From Streptomyces sp. MBT65 (GTDB taxonomy: Bacteria; Actinomycetota; Actinomycetes; Streptomycetales; Streptomycetaceae): 56,484 nt of DNA. Of this stretch, positions 26,749-35,695 are shown piece by piece. Within the stretch, counting starts at the first letter, position 1. Each line of letters opens with the position of its first letter. The notes beneath the pieces are model-generated. The model ran no database searches. It was not told the origin of the DNA and worked only from the letters and a program-made list of their open reading frames with translations. Location: the NCBI RefSeq assembly GCF_016612545.1, contig NZ_JAENRY010000060.1:1-56484 (forward strand), in the 5' to 3' direction. A program made the translations under genes and the position numbers.

Positions 26749-27585
26749 CTACGCGAGCGGATCCGGCGCGGCCGTGATCCCGAACTCGGCGAGCTTCGCC
26801 TTGCCGCCGTCAGGAGCCGTCAGCACCAGCGGCCCCTCCTCGGTCAACGCGACCGAGTGCTCCCAGTGCGAGGACCAGGTCCCGTCCGTCGTGATGACCG
26901 TCCAGTCGTCGGACAGCACCTCGGTCTTCGGGGTACCCAGCGACACCATCGGCTCGATGGCCAGGCAGAACCCGGGGACCAGCTTCGGTCCCTTCCCCCG
27001 CCGCTTCTCCACGTAGTTCAACAGATGCGGGTCCATGTGCATCTCGGTACCGATGCCATGGCCGCCGTAGTCCTCGACGATCCCGTACTTGCCGCCGCCG
27101 GGCTTCGGCTGTCGCCGGATGTACGTCTCGATGGCCCGGGAGATGTCGACCAGCCGGTTCCCCAGCTTCATCGCGGCGATCCCGGCCCACATCGACCCCT
27201 CGGTCACCCGCGACAACTCGAGCAGTTCCGGGGAGTGCCCCGAGCCCACGAACGCGGTGTACGCCGCGTCCCCGTGCCAGCCGTCGATGATCGCGCCGCA
27301 GTCGATGGAGATGATGTCGCCGTCCTTCAGCACCACCTCCTCGGAGGGGATGCCGTGGACGACGACCTCGTTCACCGAGGTGCAGATCGTGGCCGGGAAG
27401 CCGCCGTAGCCAAGGAAGTTGGGCTTCGCGTTGTGGTCGGCGAGGACCTTGCGGGCCACCTCGTCCAGATCCGTCGTGCTCGCGCCGGGCACGGCGGCCT
27501 CACGGGTCGCCGCGTGGATGGCGGCGACGACCAGTCCCGCCTCGCGCATCTTGGCGATCTGCTCGGGGGTCTTGATCTGCACCAT
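26749..27585 (-). CDS. map: Methionine aminopeptidase, type I
   Basis: 278 residues from the ATG at 27585 (MVQIKTPEQIAKMREAGLVV). The di-metal ligands are all visible: Asp in SIDCGAIIDGWHGDAAYT (two), His in GGHGIGTEMH, Glu in FCLAIEPMV and Glu in SSHWEHSVALTEEGP. Removes the initiator Met from nascent proteins, including the one that exposes Cys1 of GlmS. Standard place after adk; 149 bp separate the two. Confidence 0.98.
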   Translation of the reverse strand: MVQIKTPEQIAKMREAGLVVAAIHAATREAAVPGASTTDLDEVARKVLADHNAKPNFLGYGGFPATICTSVNEVVVHGIPSEEVVLKDGDIISIDCGAIIDGWHGDAAYTAFVGSGHSPELLELSRVTEGSMWAGIAAMKLGNRLVDISRAIETYIRRQPKPGGGKYGIVEDYGGHGIGTEMHMDPHLLNYVEKRRGKGPKLVPGFCLAIEPMVSLGTPKTEVLSDDWTVITTDGTWSSHWEHSVALTEEGPLVLTAPDGGKAKLAEFGITAAPDPLA

Positions 27586-27734
27586 GGGGGCCTGCGCTCT
27601 CCGTCTTCCGCGTAACTGAGGAATTGGCCGTACAAAGGAATGGCCGCACACAAGAGCCGTGGACAAGAAAAGGCTCTATACAACAGTACGGCCGCGACAC
27701 CCCTGCGGGCACCGCGGCCGGATCTGCCTGCTGA

Positions 27735-28400
27735 CTACTTCGCGCTCTCGTCCTCGCGCTTCAGCGCGTCCAGCGCCCGCTGCGTGATCTCCTCCACGGG
27801 ACCGAGCGACGAGATCGTGACCACCAGGCCCTGGAGCTTGTAGTAGTCGATGATCGGCTCGGTCTGCGTGTGGTAGACCTCGAGGCGGGTGCGGACCGTG
27901 TCCTCGGAGTCGTCGTCGCGCTGGTACAGCTCACCGCCGCAGGTGTCGCAGACACCTTCCTGCTCCGGCGGGCTGTACGTCACGTGGAAGACGTGGCTGG
28001 AGTCCTTCCGGCAGATGCGGCGGCCGGCGATGCGCTTGACCACCTCTTCCTCGGAGACCTCCAGGTCCAGCACCGCGTCCAGCTTGATGCCCTCGGTCTT
28101 CAGCAGCTCGTCCAGCGCCTCGGCCTGCGACACATTGCGCGGAAAGCCGTCCAGCAGAAAGCCGTTGACCGCGTCCGGCTGCTCCATGCGGTCCTTGGCC
28201 ATCGCGATGGTGACCTCGTCCGGGACCAGGTTGCCCGCGTCCATGTAGGACTTCGCCAGTTTGCCGAGTTCCGTGGCCTGACTGATGTTGGCACGGAAGA
28301 GGTCGCCCGTGGAGATGTGCGGGATGTGCAGCGTCTTGGCGAGGCGCACAGCCTGCGTTCCCTTACCGGCACCCGGCGGCCCGACGAGGACGATTCGCAT
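27735..28400 (-). CDS. adk: Adenylate kinase
   Basis: 221 residues. P-loop MRIVLVGPPGAGKGTQAVRL, AMP-binding HISTGDLFRANI, FLLDGFPRN and the LID region GRRICRKDSSHVFHVTYSPP...GVCDTCGGELYQRDDD. The LID carries C-x2-D and C-x2-C, a zinc-type LID variant common in actinobacteria. The ATG overlaps the secY stop by one base (TGATG). Confidence 0.99.
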   Translation of the reverse strand: MRIVLVGPPGAGKGTQAVRLAKTLHIPHISTGDLFRANISQATELGKLAKSYMDAGNLVPDEVTIAMAKDRMEQPDAVNGFLLDGFPRNVSQAEALDELLKTEGIKLDAVLDLEVSEEEVVKRIAGRRICRKDSSHVFHVTYSPPEQEGVCDTCGGELYQRDDDSEDTVRTRLEVYHTQTEPIIDYYKLQGLVVTISSLGPVEEITQRALDALKREDESAK

Positions 28401-29713
28401 CAGCGGAGGAACCCTTCGTAATTGCGCTGCTGGAGCTGGCTCTCGATCTGCTTCACCGTCTCGAGACCGACACCCACGATGATCAGGATGCTGGTCCCGC
28501 CGAACGGGAAGTTGCCGCTTGCGTTGAAACCGACCAACGCCATCGTCGGTACGAGAGCGATCAGACCCAGATACAGCGAACCCGGCCAGGTGATCCGGTT
28601 GAGTACGTAACTCAGGTACTCAGCGGTGGGCCGGCCAGCCCGGATGCCCGGGATGAAGCCACCATACTTCTTCATGTTGTCCGCGACTTCCTCGGGGTTG
28701 AACGAGATCGCCACGTAGAAGAACGCGAAGAAAACGATCAGCAGGAAGTAGCTGACCAGGTAGATCGGGTGGTCACCCTTGGTCAGGTTGGTCTCGATCC
28801 AGGTCTTCCAGCCGGACGTGCTGCCGGAGAACTGAGCGACCAGAGCCGGGATGTAGAGCAGCGAGGACGCGAAGATGACCGGAATCACACCGGCCTGATT
28901 GACCTTCAGCGGGATGTAGGTCGAGGTACCGCCGTAGGAACGGCGGCCGATCATGCGCTTCGCGTACTGGACCGGGATGCGGCGCTGGGCCTGCTCGACG
29001 AAGACCACCAGGCCGACCATCACCAGACCGACGAGGATCACGGTGCCGAACTCGATCCAGCCGCCGGCCAGCGTGCCCTGCTTCTTGATGGCCCACAGCG
29101 CGGACGGGAAGGTCGCGGCGATCGAGATGAACATGAGGATCGACATGCCGTTGCCGATACCGCGGTCGGTGATGAGCTCGCCGAGCCACATCACGACGCA
29201 GGTGCCGGCGGTCATGCAGACGACCATGGTGATGGTGGTGAAGATCGACTGGTCCGGGACGATCTGATTCGCCGTCGGGCAGCCCGAGAAGAGGGCGCCG
29301 CTGCGGGCGGTGGCCACCAGACCGGTGCCCTGGAGGATGGCGAGCGCCACGGTCAGATAACGCGTGTACTGCGTGATCTTCGCCGTGCCGGCCTGCCCCT
29401 CCTTCTTGAGGGCTTCCAGGCGCGGGATCACCACGGTCAGCAGCTGCAGAATGATGCTCGCCGTGATGTACGGCATGATGCCGAGCGCGAAGATCGTGAT
29501 CTGGAGCAGCGCGCCACCGCTGAACATGTTGACCAGACCGAACAGACCCTGGTTTCCGTTCGAGACGTCGATACAGGTCTGGACGCTCTTGTAATCGACG
29601 CCCGGGATCGGGATGTGCGTACCGACCCGGTACACCACGATGATGCCGAGCGTGAAGAGCAGCTTCTTGCGCAGGTCGGGTGTCCTGAACGCCCGGGCGA
29701 ACGCGGTGAGCAC
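28400..29713 (-). CDS. secY: Protein translocase channel subunit SecY
   Basis: 437 residues from a GTG at 29713 with AGGAGG seven bases upstream. Begins MLTAFARAFRTPDLRKKLLFTLGI and shows ten hydrophobic segments, the plug region VDVFSGGALLQ-like NMFSGGALLQITIFALGIMPYI, and the cytoplasmic loop AQRRIPVQYAKRM. Forms the Sec channel that would export the secreted proteins of this window. Separated from rplO by 1.57 kb holding a decayed gene and a terminator, so it probably has its own promoter. Confidence 0.99.
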   Translation of the reverse strand: MLTAFARAFRTPDLRKKLLFTLGIIVVYRVGTHIPIPGVDYKSVQTCIDVSNGNQGLFGLVNMFSGGALLQITIFALGIMPYITASIILQLLTVVIPRLEALKKEGQAGTAKITQYTRYLTVALAILQGTGLVATARSGALFSGCPTANQIVPDQSIFTTITMVVCMTAGTCVVMWLGELITDRGIGNGMSILMFISIAATFPSALWAIKKQGTLAGGWIEFGTVILVGLVMVGLVVFVEQAQRRIPVQYAKRMIGRRSYGGTSTYIPLKVNQAGVIPVIFASSLLYIPALVAQFSGSTSGWKTWIETNLTKGDHPIYLVSYFLLIVFFAFFYVAISFNPEEVADNMKKYGGFIPGIRAGRPTAEYLSYVLNRITWPGSLYLGLIALVPTMALVGFNASGNFPFGGTSILIIVGVGLETVKQIESQLQQRNYEGFLR

Positions 29714-30120
29714 GGTGCCTCCTGCGACCCCCGCGTGTGCGCGCGTGAGGTGACGACTAAGTGTGGTTGATGGCCTGTGGAACGAGATTACGGCATGCCA
29801 AGACGACGCTGGGTACCAGCCGCACAGCCTACCTACATCGACGGCCCTTAGGGATACCGATCGAAGGTCCCCTGAGTCACGACAAGCACGCGAGCCACTT
29901 CACACGGCCCCCGGGCACCCCATCCGTATACGAACACGTGTGTCATACGCGGGCACTCGCCCCGCTGCTCGTCTCACCCTCGCACCGCTGAGGGACGACG
30001 ACCGACCACCGCACGGCTACACCCCTGACCAGCCGAAACAGGCGATCTCCACCACGCACGCCAAGCACTCCACCCTCACCCCCGCACCCGACCCGACGGC
30101 AGGCACCCTGCGGACGCCGT
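29714..30120. other. Leader and putative promoter region of secY-adk-map
   Basis: About 400 bp without a convincing gene. It must contain a promoter for secY, because an intrinsic terminator lies between rplO and secY. Several TA-rich hexamers occur on the minus strand (for example TAGGCT near 29830), but I could not pair any with a good -35, so no element is assigned. Confidence 0.4.
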
Positions 30121-31195
30121 CCACCGGGACCACCGCAGACACCGACAACTGCGGCAGCACCGAACTCTGTGTCCTCAACTACTACGGGCACGACAAGAAC
30201 AAGGGTTACTAAGACTTGGCCTCCGTGGCCCTCGCGAACTGCCACGGTCGGCACGACAACACGGTCCCGTCGTATTCGAAGTCGGCCATGCGGCTTTTCC
30301 CGCTGCCCACGGAGGACACGTGGCTCACCATCACCGTCGTTCTCTCCACAACGCGGACCGAAGGCACCCGACACCCCCTCGCCCCAGCCGACTGTGCGGA
30401 GCGTTCCAGCAGTGCGCGTCGAGCGGCTCCAGGCGGCGCGGCCCCTGGACAAGTGCGCGCCGACGACAGCGAGGGCACGCTGCTGAAGCGGGCCGAGGCG
30501 GTGGTGGCGAACCGGTGCCTGCGTGGTCCCGGATATCGGAGTCGTCCGCTCGACGAGCATCCGCGGTCGAACCCGGCGTCCGACGTCTTCGGGTTCTCCT
30601 GGTCCGCGCAGGCCGCCCGCACCGGCTACGTGACTTCCGACGAGGCCCCGGCTGGAGCGACCGGGGACGACACCGCCTCCCGGCCCGAGAAGGAACTGCT
30701 GTCGGGGAAACTGACGGCCGATCAGGGTCACCGGGTCCCGAAGGACAGCTGCTACGGCGAGGCCGGGCGGGGCTGGCTGAGAACGCCCGGCCGGCCAGGG
30801 CCCTCAACGAACAGGGCATGACCATCACCCGGGTCGCGGGCAGGGCCCGGGCGGATTCGTCGGCTCCGGCTCCTGTGTCAGCGTGGCCCGGCAGGCGCTG
30901 TCGTACCGGATGGTGGGAGGGCGGACGTATCGAGCGAGCCGTAACCCAGTGGTCCGCGTGCATGAAGTCCAAGGGGTACGACCACCGGTCGTCGACCCGG
31001 GCCGCGAGGGGCCGGCGGCGGGCGAGGCCGACGTCGCCACCACGACTACAGGCTCGGGCTCGGACTGCAAGAAGCGTGTGCGCTGCCCGGACCTCGTGGT
31101 CGCCGTCCAGGCCGCCTACGGGAACCGGTGCAGCGATGAACACCCGGCCCGGATGAAGGAGTTCGCGCGACCGCCGGCGGCGCAGCGCCCACGGC
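30120..31195 (+). pseudogene. Decayed secreted or lipoprotein-type gene inserted between secY and rplO
   Basis: Protein-like fragments run left to right in changing frames. In one frame NCGSTELCVLNYYGHDKNKGY is followed by an in-frame TAA (30210-30212) and then DLASVALANCHGRHDN. Further on in the same frame are LLKRAEAVVANRCLRGPGYR and HRVPKDSCYGEAGRGWL. A second frame gives RIERAVTQWSACMKSKGYDH (about 30928-30987), and a third gives SDCKKRVRCPDLVVAVQAAYGNRCSDEHPARMKEF (about 31060-31165). The WSACMxxxGY block and late Cys resemble a family of streptomycete lipoproteins. At least two frameshifts and one stop, so it is not expressed as a full protein. Possibly two different remnants joined. 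Confidence 0.55.
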
Positions 31196-31220
31196 ATCCC
31201 GCGCTGACCGTCCTGAGTCG

Positions 31221-31266
31221 AAAAAACGGCCGGGGCCGCCCCTCGTGAGAGAGGCGACCCCGGCCG
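31221..31266 (-). terminator. Intrinsic terminator after rplO
   Basis: GC-rich arms 31251-31266 and 31227-31244 (CGGCCGGGG core, one bulge and a G-U pair) followed on the minus strand by TTTTTT (31226-31221). This is the clearest Rho-independent terminator in the window, 16 nt past the rplO stop. Confidence 0.92.
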
Positions 31267-31282
31267 GTGTTGCCGACGTAGG

Positions 31283-31738
31283 TCAGACGAGCTCGGTGAC
31301 CGTGCCGCCAGCCGCAGTGATCTTCTCCTTGGCGGAGCCGGAGACGGCGTCCACCGTCACCTGCAGCGCCACGGAGATCTCGCCCTGGCCGAGGACCTTG
31401 ACGAGGCTGTTCTTGCGAACCGCACCGTTGGCGACGAGACCCTCAACGGTGACCTCGCCACCCTCCGGGTACAGGGACGCCAGCTTGTCGAGGTTCACGA
31501 CCTGGTACTCGGTCTTGAACGGGTTGCGGAAGCCCTTGAGCTTCGGAAGACGCATGTGGAGGGGCATCTGGCCACCCTCGAAGCGCTCCGGCACCTGGTA
31601 ACGGGCCTTCGTACCCTTGGTTCCACGACCGGCCGTCTTACCCTTCGACGCCTCACCACGACCCACACGGGTCTTGGCGGTCTTGGCGCCCGGGGCGGGA
31701 CGGAGGTTGTGGATCTTGAGCGGGTTGTTCTCCGCCAT
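31283..31738 (-). CDS. rplO: Ribosomal protein L15
   Basis: 151 residues: MAENNPLKIHNLRPAPGAKT, then KTRVGRGEASKGKTAGRGTKG and FEGGQMPLHMRLPKLKGF, the conserved Gly/Arg-rich extension that threads into 23S rRNA. Two bases after rpmD; last gene of the spc cluster before the terminator. Confidence 0.99.
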   Translation of the reverse strand: MAENNPLKIHNLRPAPGAKTAKTRVGRGEASKGKTAGRGTKGTKARYQVPERFEGGQMPLHMRLPKLKGFRNPFKTEYQVVNLDKLASLYPEGGEVTVEGLVANGAVRKNSLVKVLGQGEISVALQVTVDAVSGSAKEKITAAGGTVTELV

Positions 31739-31740
31739 GA

Positions 31741-31923
31741 TCAGTCGACCTCCTCAACCGTCACGAGGTGGCGGACGGTGTGCACCATTCCGCGGAACTC
31801 GGGGCGGTCCTCCTTGACGACCACGGTGTTGATCCCCTTGAGACCAAGCGACCGCAGCGTGTCACGGTGGTTCTGCTTGCTGCCGATGTACGACTTCGTC
31901 TGCGTGACCTTGAGGCGAGCCAT
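31741..31923 (-). CDS. rpmD: Ribosomal protein L30
   Basis: 60 residues from the ATG at 31923: MARLKVTQTKSYIGSKQNHR, ending VRHLVTVEEVD. Overlaps the rpsE stop by one base (TAATG). Confidence 0.98.
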   Translation of the reverse strand: MARLKVTQTKSYIGSKQNHRDTLRSLGLKGINTVVVKEDRPEFRGMVHTVRHLVTVEEVD

Positions 31924-32528
31924 TACGCACCCGCCCCGGCACGTGCACGAAGGAGAGCCGCGGGAGCGACGTCCTCGAGGGGCAGACCGCGGCGGGCCGC
32001 GATCTCCTCGGGACGCTGCAGGCCCTTGAGGGCCGCCACGGTCGCGTGCACGATGTTGATCGCGTTGGACGAACCGAGCGACTTCGACAGGATGTCGTGG
32101 ACGCCGGCGCACTCGAGCACTGCACGCACCGGGCCACCGGCGATAACGCCGGTACCGGGGGAAGCAGGCTTGAGCAGGACGACGCCCGCGGCCTTCTCGC
32201 CCGTGATCGGGTGCGGGATGGTGCCCTGGATACGGGGGACCTTGAAGAAGTGCTTCTTGGCCTCTTCAACACCCTTGGCGATCGCGGCCGGCACCTCCTT
32301 GGCCTTGCCGTAACCGACACCGACGGTGCCGTCACCATCGCCCACCACGACGAGCGCGGTGAAGCTGAAGCGACGACCACCCTTGACAACCTTGGCGACG
32401 CGGTTGATCGCGACTACGCGCTCAACGTACGCGGTCTTCTCGGCGGCAGCAGCGCCGCCGTCACGGCCCTTCCGGTCCCGCCGCTCGCCGCCACCGGCAC
32501 CGCTTCCACGGCGCTGGGGTCCAGCCAT
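31923..32528 (-). CDS. rpsE: Ribosomal protein S5
   Basis: 201 residues. A Gly/Arg/Asp-rich N-terminal extension (MAGPQRRGSGAGGGERRDRK) precedes the core VERVVAINRVAKVVKGGRRF and VGVGYGKAKEVPAAI. S5 helps tRNA selection accuracy and is a classic site of spectinomycin-resistance mutations. Confidence 0.99.
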   Translation of the reverse strand: MAGPQRRGSGAGGGERRDRKGRDGGAAAAEKTAYVERVVAINRVAKVVKGGRRFSFTALVVVGDGDGTVGVGYGKAKEVPAAIAKGVEEAKKHFFKVPRIQGTIPHPITGEKAAGVVLLKPASPGTGVIAGGPVRAVLECAGVHDILSKSLGSSNAINIVHATVAALKGLQRPEEIAARRGLPLEDVAPAALLRARAGAGA

Positions 32529-32565
32529 TGGATTACCTCTCTCTTTCCGCTAGCTACGGAAGCGA

Positions 32566-32949
32566 CTAGAACTTCAGTCCGGCTTCGCGGGCGGCGTCCG
32601 CCAGGGCGGCGATGCGCCCCGCGTACTGATTGCCACCGCGGTCGAATACGACAGCCTCGACGCCGGCGGCCTTGGCGCGCTCGGCGACCAGGGCGCCGAC
32701 CGACTTGGCCTGCGCGGACTTGTCGCTCTCGCCGCCGCGGATCGAGGTGTCCAGGGTCGACGCCGACGCCAGGGTGTGACCCTTGATGTCGTCGATGACC
32801 TGGGCCACGATGTGGCGGTTGGAGCGGGTCACGACCAGGCGCGGACGCTCAGCCGTACCGGAAATGTGCTTCCGGATGCGGATGTGACGACGCTTGATGG
32901 CAGCACGCTTGTAAGCGTCGCCCTTAGCGATCTTCGTACCGTATGCCAT
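32566..32949 (-). CDS. rplR: Ribosomal protein L18
   Basis: 127 residues: KRRHIRIRKHISGTAERPRL and the C-terminal VVFDRGGNQYAGRIAALADA are L18 signatures. Binds 5S rRNA. Three bases after rplF. Confidence 0.99.
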   Translation of the reverse strand: MAYGTKIAKGDAYKRAAIKRRHIRIRKHISGTAERPRLVVTRSNRHIVAQVIDDIKGHTLASASTLDTSIRGGESDKSAQAKSVGALVAERAKAAGVEAVVFDRGGNQYAGRIAALADAAREAGLKF

Positions 32950-32952
32950 GGC

Positions 32953-33492
32953 TTACTTACCCGCCTTTCCGACCTTGCGCCGGATGACTTCGCCCTCGTA
33001 CTTGACGCCCTTGGCCTTGTACGGGTCGGGCTTGCGCAGCTTGCGGATGTTCGCCGCAACCTCGCCGACCTTCTGCTTGTCGATGCCCTCGACCGAGAAG
33101 TGCGTCGGGTTCTCGACCTTGAACGAGATGCCCTCGGGCGCCTCGACGGTGATCGAGTGGCTGTAGCCGAGCGCGAACTCGAGGTTCGATCCCTTGGCCG
33201 CAACGCGGTAACCGACACCGCTGATCTCGAGCTTCTTCACGTAACCCTCGGTCACGCCGGTGATCATGTTCGCCACCAGCGTGCGGGACAGGCCGTGCAG
33301 GGCCTTGTTCTGACGCTCGTCGTTGGGGCGGGTGACGCTGAGCACGCCGTCCTCACCCTTGGCGATGTCGATCGGCGCTGCGACGGTGTGGGTCAGCGAG
33401 CCCTTGGGGCCCTTGACCGAGACCGTACGGCCGTCGATGGTGACGTCCACGCCGGCGGGAACCGTGATGGGGAGCTTGCCAATACGCGACAT
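32953..33492 (-). CDS. rplF: Ribosomal protein L6
   Basis: 179 residues: MSRIGKLPITVPAGVDVTID, then SGVGYRVAAKGSNLEFALGYSH and the C-terminal RKLRKPDPYKAKGVKYEGE, the highly conserved segment near the sarcin-ricin loop. Standard position between rpsH and rplR. Confidence 0.99.
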   Translation of the reverse strand: MSRIGKLPITVPAGVDVTIDGRTVSVKGPKGSLTHTVAAPIDIAKGEDGVLSVTRPNDERQNKALHGLSRTLVANMITGVTEGYVKKLEISGVGYRVAAKGSNLEFALGYSHSITVEAPEGISFKVENPTHFSVEGIDKQKVGEVAANIRKLRKPDPYKAKGVKYEGEVIRRKVGKAGK

Positions 33493-33514
33493 AGCTTCTT
33501 CCGTTTCCCTTCCG

Positions 33515-33913
33515 CTACCAGACGTAGGCGAGAACTTCTCCGCCTACGCCCTTCTTGCCGGCCTGCTTGTCGGTGAGGAGACCGTGCGACGTGGAGATGA
33601 TCGCCACGCCGAGGCCACCGAGCACCTTGGGCAGGGAGGTGGACTTCGCGTACACCCGGAGACCGGGCTTGGAGATCCGCTTGATGCCCGCGATGGAGCG
33701 CTCACGGTTCGGGCCGAACTTCAGCTCGAGGACGAGGTTCTTGCCGACCTCGGCGTCCTCGACCTTCCAGCCCGTGATGAAGCCCTCCTGCTGGAGGATC
33801 TCCGCGATGTGCGACTTGATCTTCGATGCCGGCATCGTCACTGAGTCGTGGTATGCCGAGTTCGCGTTCCGCAGACGCGTAAGCATGTCTGCGATCGGAT
33901 CAGTCATGGTCAT
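33515..33913 (-). CDS. rpsH: Ribosomal protein S8
   Basis: 132 residues: MTMTDPIADMLTRLRNANSA and the C-terminal STSHGLLTDKQAGKKGVGGEVLAYVW. S8 binds helix 21 of 16S rRNA and in other bacteria also represses the spc operon mRNA. A 213-bp gap without a gene separates it from rpsN, longer than most spacings here and a possible regulatory leader. Confidence 0.99.
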   Translation of the reverse strand: MTMTDPIADMLTRLRNANSAYHDSVTMPASKIKSHIAEILQQEGFITGWKVEDAEVGKNLVLELKFGPNRERSIAGIKRISKPGLRVYAKSTSLPKVLGGLGVAIISTSHGLLTDKQAGKKGVGGEVLAYVW

Positions 33914-34126
33914 GAATTGGCCTTCGGCCTCTCTCGCCGGGGTTTCCAGGTGCCCATCCCTCTCCTCGATCCGAGACGAGGCGGGTGCGGTGCGGTGGAC
34001 CTACGGCGTAGTAAGTCGTATGGGCGGCAATCAGGCGCCCAACCCTCCTAGCCTAAGCCATGAAGGGGTGGGCACCTGACCGTGCCCTCTGCTTACCGAG
34101 AGCTTCGGGAGTCCGGAAGTACCGGA

Positions 34127-34312
34127 CTACCAGGAGCTCTTGGTCACGCCCGGCAGCTCGCCACGGTGAGCCATCTCACGAAGGCACACGCGGCAGAGGC
34201 CGAACTTGCGGTACACGGAGTGCGGACGGCCGCAGCGCTGGCAGCGCGTGTAGCCACGTACTCCGAACTTGGGCTTACGAGCAGCCTTGGCAATCAGAGC
34301 CTTCTTCGCCAT
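34127..34312 (-). CDS. rpsZ: Ribosomal protein S14, zinc-binding type Z
   Basis: 61 residues from the ATG at 34312: MAKKALIAKAARKPKFGVRG, then YTRCQRCGRPHSVYRKFGLC and RVCLREMAHRGELPGVTKSSW. Zinc ligands C24, C27, C40 and C43 are all present, so this is the short C+ type. A longer zinc-free S14 is usually encoded elsewhere in streptomycetes. Five bases after rplE. Confidence 0.98.
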   Translation of the reverse strand: MAKKALIAKAARKPKFGVRGYTRCQRCGRPHSVYRKFGLCRVCLREMAHRGELPGVTKSSW

Positions 34313-34317
34313 CTCGC

Positions 34318-34875
34318 TTACGCCTCCTTGAAGGGGAAGCCGAGGTGACGGAGAAGGGCACGGCCTTCGGCGTCGTTGGTCGCCGTGGTGACCACGGTGA
34401 TGTCCATACCCCGGACGCGGTCGATCTTGTCCTGGTCGATCTCGTGGAACATGACCTGCTCGGTGAGACCGAAGGTGTAGTTGCCACGGCCGTCGAACTG
34501 CTTGGGAGACAGACCACGGAAGTCGCGGATGCGCGGAAGCGCGAGCGACAGGGTGCGGTCCAGGAACTCCCACATGCGGTCGCCACGGAGCGTGACGTGG
34601 GCACCGATCGGCTGACCCTCGCGCAGCTTGAACTGCGCGATGGACTTGCGGGCCTTGGTGATGGCCGGCTTCTGACCGGTGATCGTGGTCAGGTCACGGA
34701 CGGCACCGTCCATGAGCTTGGAGTCACGGGCGGCGTCGCCGACACCCATGTTCACCACGATCTTGACGAGGCCGGGGATCTGCATGACGTTCTCGTACGA
34801 GAACTCTTCCTGCAGCTTGCCCGCGATCTCCTCGCGGTACTTCGTCTTGAGACGCGGAGTGGTGGTGGTAGCCAT
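34318..34875 (-). CDS. rplE: Ribosomal protein L5
   Basis: 185 residues. VNMGVGDAARDSKLMDGAVRDL, then RDFRGLSPKQFDGRGNYTFGL and the C-terminal MDITVVTTATNDAEGRALLRHLGFPFKEA. Binds 5S rRNA and forms a bridge to S13. The ATG overlaps the rplX stop by one base. Confidence 0.99.
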   Translation of the reverse strand: MATTTTPRLKTKYREEIAGKLQEEFSYENVMQIPGLVKIVVNMGVGDAARDSKLMDGAVRDLTTITGQKPAITKARKSIAQFKLREGQPIGAHVTLRGDRMWEFLDRTLSLALPRIRDFRGLSPKQFDGRGNYTFGLTEQVMFHEIDQDKIDRVRGMDITVVTTATNDAEGRALLRHLGFPFKEA

Positions 34876-35198
34876 CAGATGTCCTCACCCGTCCGCTTGG
34901 CAACGCGAACCTTGTTGCCCTCGTCGTCGAAGCGGTAGCCGACACGCGTGACGACCTTGTTGCCGTCCTTCTCAACGACCAGCTGGACGTTGGAGACGTG
35001 GATCGGCGCCTCGGTCGTGACGATGCCACCGGCCTGCGAACCCTTGGCGGTGGGGCCGGCCTTGGTGTGCTTCTTGACCCGGTTGACACCCTCGACCAGG
35101 ACGCGCTCGTCGCGCGGGTAAGCGGCAATGACCTTGCCCTGCTTGCCCTTGTCCTTGCCGGTGATGACCTGAACCGTGTCACCCTTCTTGATCTTCAT
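34875..35198 (-). CDS. rplX: Ribosomal protein L24
   Basis: 107 residues: MKIKKGDTVQVITGKDKGKQ (a KOW motif) followed by VLVEGVNRVKKHTKAG. An assembly-initiator protein at the exit tunnel. Two bases after rplN. Confidence 0.99.
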   Translation of the reverse strand: MKIKKGDTVQVITGKDKGKQGKVIAAYPRDERVLVEGVNRVKKHTKAGPTAKGSQAGGIVTTEAPIHVSNVQLVVEKDGNKVVTRVGYRFDDEGNKVRVAKRTGEDI

Positions 35199-35200
35199 GC

Positions 35201-35569
35201 TTACAGCACCTCCGGAGCCAGCGAGATGATCTTCATGAACTTCTTCTCGCGCAGCTCGCGCCCGACCGGGCCGAAGATGCGGGTGCCGCGAGGGTCGCCG
35301 TCGTTCTTCAGAATGACGGCGGCGTTCTCGTCGAAGCGGATGTACGAGCCGTCCGGACGGCGGCGCTCCTTGACGGTGCGAACGATGACGGCCTTGACGA
35401 CGTCACCCTTCTTCACGTTGCCACCGGGGATCGCGTCCTTGACGGTGGCGACGATGACGTCACCGATGCCCGCGTAGCGGCGACCGGAGCCACCGAGCAC
35501 ACGGATGCAAAGGATTTCCTTCGCACCAGTGTTGTCGGCGACACGCAGTCGCGACTCCTGCTGGATCAC
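35201..35569 (-). CDS. rplN: Ribosomal protein L14
   Basis: 122 residues from a GTG: MIQQESRLRVADNTGAKEIL and CIRVLGGSGRRYAGIGDVIV, invariant-type L14 blocks. Preceded by a 126-bp spacer with three hairpins, where the spc part of the cluster begins in other bacteria. Confidence 0.99.
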   Translation of the reverse strand: MIQQESRLRVADNTGAKEILCIRVLGGSGRRYAGIGDVIVATVKDAIPGGNVKKGDVVKAVIVRTVKERRRPDGSYIRFDENAAVILKNDGDPRGTRIFGPVGRELREKKFMKIISLAPEVL

Positions 35570-35597
35570 GTCTATCTCCTGATCGTCTGCCGGTTCC

Positions 35598-35693
35598 CCA
35601 AGGGCCGTTCAGTGAACGGCCCTTGGAGCCTGGCGGAACTGTCCTGCGAGGTTGCTCGCAGGCTGCATTACTTGGAATTCCCTTGCGGGAATT
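35598..35693 (-). promoter_or_regulatory. Three consecutive hairpins in the rpsQ-rplN spacer
   Basis: Arms 35598-35611/35613-35626 (14 bp, 1-nt centre), 35643-35649/35656-35662 (7 bp, 6-nt loop) and 35676-35682/35687-35693 (7 bp, TTGC or GCAA tetraloop) are each perfect. They fill most of the 126-nt spacer between S17 and L14, the boundary between S10 and spc operons in enteric bacteria. None has a T tract, so processing, attenuation or stabilisation is as likely as termination. Confidence 0.7.
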
Positions 35694-35695
35694 AC

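Noticed and set aside
27586..27734. Hairpin in the adk-map spacer (near 27691-27722) as a terminator
   Set aside because: Stem of only about 8 bp with internal mismatches and no T tract; too weak to claim.
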